This document shows, in pieces, positions 61,804 to 64,000 of a stretch of DNA of 64,000 bases. Position 1 is the first letter of the stretch, and each line of letters opens with the position of its first letter. The stretch lies in assembly GCF_000024785.1 (NCBI RefSeq), contig NC_013441.1:310001-374000 (forward strand), written 5' to 3'. The notes under the pieces were generated by a model. It made no database searches. It was not told the origin of the DNA and worked only from the letters and a program-made list of their open reading frames with translations. Source of the DNA: Gordonia bronchialis DSM 43247. Its GTDB lineage: Bacteria; Actinomycetota; Actinomycetes; Mycobacteriales; Mycobacteriaceae. The translations under genes and the position numbers were made by a program.

Positions 61804-62217
61804 CTATCGGTGGAGGCCAGTCAGCTGGTGGGTCTCCGTCTTGCCGTACTCGTCGATGAGGGTGATTCGCCTGAAGTCTCCCCGCTTCACGTCGAAGAGC
61901 CGCAACGAGATGGGTTGCACCTGAACCGGCCCTTCGGCGCAGTTGGGTACGCACGTTCTGCGATGCTCCACGCCGCTCCCTTCGGCCAGCCGGGGTGTCC
62001 AGCGGGACCAGCTGATGTTGGTGACGATGATCCCGAGGTCTGCGCAGAAGATCGAGTCGATGGTTCGCGGCTTGATCAGTGGCTTGCCGGTGCAGTCACG
62101 GATCACGGTTGGTGCGGGGGCGGCCTGCGCGGTACCCGTGACCGGCACGATGGTGGCCGCGGCCAGCGCGAAGGCGATAAGCCAGAACCGAACGGAGTGC
62201 CGCGCGTGTGAGTGCAT
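61804..62217 (-). CDS. Small secreted protein, unknown function
   Basis: A 137-residue protein with a signal peptide (WLIAFALAAATIVPVTGTA, cleaved near AQA-AP). The mature part has four Cys (RDCTGKPL, IFCADLG, RTCVPNCAEG) and a beta-rich C-terminus with FDVKRGDFRRITLIDEYG. It lies between the AlbA_2 operon and the divergent SIR2 gene, on the operon strand but upstream of the dyads. No family is recognised. Whether it belongs to the cluster is unclear. Confidence 0.78.
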   Translation of the reverse strand: MHSHARHSVRFWLIAFALAAATIVPVTGTAQAAPAPTVIRDCTGKPLIKPRTIDSIFCADLGIIVTNISWSRWTPRLAEGSGVEHRRTCVPNCAEGPVQVQPISLRLFDVKRGDFRRITLIDEYGKTETHQLTGLHR

Positions 62218-62312
62218 GAATCGAGTATCGCGCCGGTCACCGACAGATCGGCGCGGTTCGACCAACGCCGGGAGACCGCGGGCGTTGAGAACTCCCCGCC
62301 TAGAGTGACGAC

Positions 62313-63737
62313 ATGGCAGACACCGCTCGCGCGCCCGGGCATCTCTTCGTGGTGCACGGACGACTCGAGTCGGTGCGCTACGACGCCGTGATCGTCCCGA
62401 CCGATCGCCACTTCGACGTTTCGTCGCAGTGGGACCGGCTGCTGTCGGGACAAGTACCGTCGCGACCGCGCGGGTGGTCCCGAGGATTCGGACGCAGCGA
62501 CGGTACCGAGGGGGTCTGGTTCATCAGCGTGTACGACGAGACCGCTGTCACCGGTGCTGAATTGGCTGAGCGTCTTGACGCATTGGTACGCGACATCGTC
62601 GGCGAGATTGGCGCCGATGTAGGACGTCTGGTTGTTGCGATGCCGGTGCTCGGCATCCGAGGAGGTGCGCAAGGTGCCCGGCGTGGTGCGGTCGTTCGCG
62701 ATCTGGTCGACGCGCTAACCACGATCAGCCACCGGCGTGGCGTCGACATCGCGCAGGTGACGCCAGATCGCGCCGTTCACGGGGCGATCCAACACTTTCG
62801 GAAGGCTGGTACCTCCTCACTGTGGGAACTCACCGCGGAGGAGCTCCAACTTGCCGGGGAACTCGGAAGCTTCGCTCAGCAAGGACATCTCGCGCTGTTC
62901 CTCGGAGCCGGGGTCAGCATGTCGGCTGGACTCCCGAGTTGGGGCAGTCTGCTCACCGAGCTCGCAAACAAGGCACAGATCGCCGCAGCCGATTTCGAGA
63001 GTCTCAACGGGTCGCCGCTCGATCAGGCGGAGTTGGTGTCCCTGCATCTGCAGGACCGGCTCGGCTCCGAAGTTGCTGCGTTGGAGCGCGAAGCGACGCA
63101 GGTGTCGCTGGCGCATGCTCTGCTGGCCGGCCTGAACTGCATGCAGGTGGTCACTACCAACTACGACGAGCTATACGAGGCGGCCGTCGACGCGACGGGT
63201 CACAAACGTCCCGCACTCCTCCCCCGGGAACACGCCGAACCCGGGCGGCCGTGGCTGCTGAAGATGCACGGGGACGTCGGCGACGAGAACGACATCGTGC
63301 TCACGCGACGCAGCTTCGTCCGATACGACGCGAACTCACGCCCGGCGGGATCGCTACTGCAGTCGCTCATGATGACGAAGCATCTGCTGGTCGTTGGGAC
63401 GTCGATGTCAGACGACAACGTTGTCCGGCTGGCCATAGAGGTGGACGACTTCCTCAGGAGCGACGCCACTTTTGGCACCTTCATCGACGTGTCACAACCC
63501 TCGGCCAGAGCCGAGCTCTGGCGAAAGCGCTTCCGCTGGCTCAACTGTGCCGGCGATGAGACCGCCGATCGCGTCCGGCGCATGGAGATTGTCCTCGACG
63601 CCATCGGCATGTACGCCGCTCAAGACGCGTCCTGGCTGCTCGATCCGAGATTCGCCGGCCTGCTGACCCCCGGTCGATCGGGAGGTGATCGACGAGGCCA
63701 GGGCACTGACTCGGCGAGTGCAGCGAGCATCCACTGA
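62313..63737 (+). CDS. Macro-like + SIR2 domain protein, frame broken near C-terminus
   Basis: A protein of 474 residues in this frame. Residues 1-165 look like a macro-type domain (YDAVIVPTDRHFDVSSQW; MPVLGIRGGAQGARRG). Residues 190 to about 400 are a SIR2 domain: LALFLGAGVSMSAGLPSW, TTNYDELYE (281-), LLKMHGDVGD with catalytic His319, and HLLVVGTSMSDDNVV. SIR2 proteins of this class degrade NAD+ in anti-phage defence. TAGAGT six bases upstream suggests a leaderless start. At the C5 run near 63667 the frame is lost and ends in junk; dropping one C lets the protein continue to the window end. Confidence 0.85.
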   Translation: MADTARAPGHLFVVHGRLESVRYDAVIVPTDRHFDVSSQWDRLLSGQVPSRPRGWSRGFGRSDGTEGVWFISVYDETAVTGAELAERLDALVRDIVGEIGADVGRLVVAMPVLGIRGGAQGARRGAVVRDLVDALTTISHRRGVDIAQVTPDRAVHGAIQHFRKAGTSSLWELTAEELQLAGELGSFAQQGHLALFLGAGVSMSAGLPSWGSLLTELANKAQIAAADFESLNGSPLDQAELVSLHLQDRLGSEVAALEREATQVSLAHALLAGLNCMQVVTTNYDELYEAAVDATGHKRPALLPREHAEPGRPWLLKMHGDVGDENDIVLTRRSFVRYDANSRPAGSLLQSLMMTKHLLVVGTSMSDDNVVRLAIEVDDFLRSDATFGTFIDVSQPSARAELWRKRFRWLNCAGDETADRVRRMEIVLDAIGMYAAQDASWLLDPRFAGLLTPGRSGGDRRGQGTDSASAASIH

Positions 63738-64000
63738 TTTGCTCTGGCCACTGCGGGGGCGACTGGAGGAGTTGGGGGCCGAACCTCTCTCCAATCTGAA
63801 GGAATGGTCCGATCTGCTCGACGAGCTTCCGCACCTTCGACGGGCATCGATGGATCAGCGGCGTGCACCGTACAAGTACGTCGTGCTGCTGTGGGCCGTC
63901 ACTCGAGCGCGGCGCGGTGCCGACCGGCTCGTTGCCTACAGCGAAGTCCGAGAAGAGCTCGGAGAGCTGTTGTCTCCGTTTAGAATCGCCCGATCATCGC
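63685..64000 (+). CDS. Probable continuation of the SIR2 protein (partial)
   Basis: The frame one base off from the SIR2 gene is open from 63673 to the window end: VIDEARALTRRVQRASTDLL, then LEELGAEPLSNLKEWSDLLD and VVLLWAVTRARRG. If one C of the run at 63666-63671 is removed, the SIR2 frame reads straight into it. A separate gene starting at the GTG at 63685 is less likely, because the ribosome site would touch the start codon. The helical domain is unrecognised. Confidence 0.65.
   Translation, partial: MIDEARALTRRVQRASTDLLWPLRGRLEELGAEPLSNLKEWSDLLDELPHLRRASMDQRRAPYKYVVLLWAVTRARRGADRLVAYSEVREELGELLSPFRIARSS

Noticed and set aside
63685..64000. Independent gene after the SIR2 gene
   Set aside because: The upstream in-frame stop is within the same C-run, the ribosome site would touch the GTG, and removing one C joins the frames, so a continuation is more likely.

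Overview
The window is high-GC actinobacterial DNA from a mycolic-acid bacterium (order Mycobacteriales), most likely a Gordonia-like species. That inference rests on a galactan exporter with a GlfT1-type galactofuranosyltransferase (1.9-4.5 kb), a proteasome activator ending in a GQYL tail, an antigen-85-like esterase, an MmpS-like protein, DUF3558 and ESX-like small proteins, and a gene order recalling the M. tuberculosis Rv3752c-Rv3783 region: tadA, its partner protein, tyrA, hisC2/pat, a quinone oxidoreductase, a SufS-like protein, bpa, wzt, glfT1, wzm. The genus call is inference.

Layout. 1-7.9 kb is core: an HxlR regulator with a divergent drug exporter, the galactan export operon, the proteasome activator and two metabolic enzymes. 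tRNA-Ser(UGA) at 7.97 kb marks a disrupted zone. A block of about 4 kb (8.1-12.16 kb), with codon use recalling Microbacteriaceae, carries arsR, an AHSA1-type protein, a DHFR-like protein, a sensor kinase and a truncated response regulator. It is followed by a scar in which fragments of a multicopper oxidase and a Fic protein are joined. 13.2-25 kb returns to ordinary chromosome: exporter, YceI protein, dienelactone hydrolase, PAP2 protein, CorA, acyltransferase, thioesterase, mycolyltransferase-like esterase and aminotransferase. Two tRNAs and a terminator follow. 25.4-39 kb holds aquaporin, Na+/H+ antiporter, tyrA, tadA, small helical stress-type proteins, tRNA-Ser(CGA), an HNH nuclease and several secreted proteins.

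39-55.7 kb is more rearranged. It has a ferredoxin-reductase with a broken TetR gene, a ppdK fragment joined to the tail of a pRiA4b ORF-3-like gene, a compact CesT/YbjN - Hsp70-like - pRiA4b operon, fadD, a frameshifted SulP transporter, a lipoprotein, a UDG-like protein, a second, decayed pRiA4b copy, and an ESX-like/DUF3558 pair.

55.7-64 kb contains hyi and a frameshifted glxR, then what looks like a defence cluster. On the minus strand an AlbA_2/Schlafen-type protein, a NERD-nuclease/SF1-helicase and two overlapping paralogues of unknown function form an apparent operon behind an AT-rich palindrome-rich promoter. A macro-like + SIR2 protein lies divergently on the plus strand and runs, through an apparent frameshift, off the window end.

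Several genes carry single-base frameshifts, often in short homopolymers, so some apparent pseudogenes may be sequencing errors. No CRISPR array, rRNA, integrase or transposase was seen.
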